DNA of 5,305 nucleotides from Planctomycetota bacterium. Its GTDB lineage: Bacteria; Planctomycetota; UBA1135; UBA2386. Numbering within the stretch: the stretch's first letter is position 1; the number at the start of each line of letters is the position of its first letter. Under the pieces are notes generated by a model. It saw only the letters and a program-made list of their open reading frames with translations. It had not been told where the DNA came from and did not search any database. This document shows, one piece after another, positions 4,740-5,305 of this stretch. The position numbers and the translations under genes are program-made. The stretch covers positions 1-5,305 of the forward strand of contig QJVU01000438.1 in assembly GCA_003235605.1 (NCBI GenBank). Direction: 5' to 3'.

Positions 4740-5128
4740 AGATCCGGCTGTCTCATATCGGTGCACTTCCTCCCGGCAATCAAGCACGGCTCCATGCCAC
4801 TGCCTGTTGGCTGCACCGGTCGTTGCGGATTCTGACTCGCGAAAGCGGTGGAACGTTCGGCAAGCGTCGCCGGTGCAAAGAGCCTGCTATTCTTCGTCCG
4901 GAAAGGGTATCCATCACCACCACTCGTTTAGTGCAGTGAGGACCTCTGGGGTGTCTCTCAACAAGGATGGGGCCGGCTTCCCTTTCCGGGAGGCCGGCCT
5001 GATCTTCTTCATGGTCAGCGACCCTGCTCGGCCCAGCGCCAGGATCGCGGTGTTGGAGAGGTCGGTGGTGTCAGGCGGCGCGGAACCCGGTGTCGGCCGG
5101 CGCCCCAACGGAAGGAGCCGCTGCGTCA
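4740..5128. other. 389-nt intergenic region with inverted repeats, no convincing gene
   Basis: Between the stop codons of the convergent genes ending at 4739 and 5129 I find no open frame with a start site and protein-like content. CGGTGCA occurs at 4759-4765 and 4871-4877, and its reverse complement TGCACCG at 4812-4818, making a 7-bp inverted repeat with a 46-nt loop. The main structure is the hairpin at 4971-4999. A minus-strand frame (5129-4914) starts at an ATG overlapping the stop of the right-hand gene, but it runs through the hairpin and is rejected. Confidence 0.5.
4971..4999. terminator. strong GC-rich hairpin, probable bidirectional terminator
   Basis: GGCCGGCTTCCC (4971-4982) pairs with GGGAGGCCGGCC (4988-4999) over 12 bp, with a single G-U wobble and a 5-nt loop TTTCC. 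It lies 130 nt past the stop of the minus-strand gene at 5129 and 231 nt past the stop of the plus-strand gene at 4739. On the plus strand it is followed by TGATCTTCTTC, a modest T-rich tract; on the minus strand by CCATCCTTGTTG. A convergent-gene terminator is the likeliest role. Confidence 0.5.
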
Positions 5129-5305
5129 TCAATTCCTGAGCTTCAGGCTCACCGGGTTGCTCGCCATGTACCAGGTCACGTTGTCGTAGACGATGTAGGC
5201 GTGGTGCAGGGTGAAGTCGTGCACCCGCGGCACGTTGGAGGGAACGTTGAACGAAGCCTGGGCCGTGCCATCGGACGCGAGGGTCCCCCGGAAGTTGGCC
5301 ATGAT
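5129..5305 (-). CDS. secreted-type protein, C-terminal fragment (start outside window)
   Basis: On the minus strand a frame is open from the right edge to TGA 5131-5129, giving 58 residues. Although short, it is clearly protein-like: 'FRGTLASDGTAQASFNVPSN', then 'VHDFTLHHAYIVYDN', and a final 'WYMASNPVSLKLRN'. The arrangement 'G.A...fnvP..p...gftLh.ayivyd......ASNpV.L.l' is a C-terminal beta-rich ending I associate with long secreted or extracellular proteins of Planctomycetota; this is recalled, not searched. The Met at the edge (5302-5300) is internal and not taken as a start. The function of the complete protein cannot be judged from this end. A strong hairpin 130 nt downstream probably ends its transcript. 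Confidence 0.75.
   Translation of the reverse strand: MMANFRGTLASDGTAQASFNVPSNVPRVHDFTLHHAYIVYDNVTWYMASNPVSLKLRN

Noticed and set aside
4759..4877. Three copies of CGGTGCA (one inverted) as operator repeats
   Set aside because: Seven-base matches with uneven spacing in a non-promoter, 3' region of convergent genes are within chance expectation for GC-rich DNA.
4914..5129. Minus-strand frame of 71 residues whose ATG overlaps the stop of the right-edge gene (TGATG)
   Set aside because: It has no domain, no Shine-Dalgarno sequence beyond the overlap, Pro/Arg-rich low-information content, and it runs straight through the 12-bp hairpin at 4971-4999, which is better explained as non-coding.
1..5305. 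CRISPR, toxin-antitoxin, retron, transposon or phage system
   Set aside because: No repeat array, reverse transcriptase, nuclease, transposase, integrase, attachment site or toxin-like gene pair could be found on either strand.

Overview
The window looks like chromosomal DNA from a GC-rich, Gram-negative-type bacterium, most likely an uncultured member of the Planctomycetota. This assignment is an inference. It rests on a HEAT-repeat protein with a Trp-rich tail, a secreted protein ending of the 'ASNPVSLKL' type, and many small lipoproteins, all of which are common in that phylum. There is no rRNA, tRNA, CRISPR array, transposase or phage gene in view.

Layout, left to right. The 3' end of a HEAT-repeat gene (+, 1-354) converges on a lipoprotein gene (-, 423-998). 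That gene is divergent from a DUF2846-like lipoprotein gene (+, about 1170-1694). The latter converges, with only 5 nt between stop codons, on a translationally coupled pair of related small lipoprotein genes (-, 1700-2125 and 2122-2490). Upstream of the pair on the same strand are a YceK/YidQ-like lipoprotein (-, 2812-3102), a three-helix membrane protein (-, 3336-3818) and an MmcQ/YjbR-family protein (-, 3972-4337). Divergent from the last is a small protein with an ExbD/TolR-periplasmic-domain-like C-terminal half (+, 4398-4739). After a 389-nt gap holding a strong hairpin, the C-terminus of a secreted-type protein enters from the right edge (-, 5129-5305); it is too short to be picked up by a simple ORF-length cutoff.

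Functionally, the core (423-3102) is a concentration of five predicted lipoproteins in about 2.7 kb. They fall into four unrelated-looking families plus one tandem paralogue pair. No enzyme, toxin, nuclease or signalling pair accompanies them, so I cannot propose a pathway, and I see no convincing evidence of a new defence or mobile system. The most notable signals are: the coupled, diverged paralogue pair; Phe at the -3 lipobox position in three of the five lipoproteins; a shared TATGA(T/C)C..ACTCACC block abutting two start codons that lack Shine-Dalgarno sequences; a ribosome-binding site sitting in a hairpin; and a probable single-base frameshift at the end of the YjbR-like gene.
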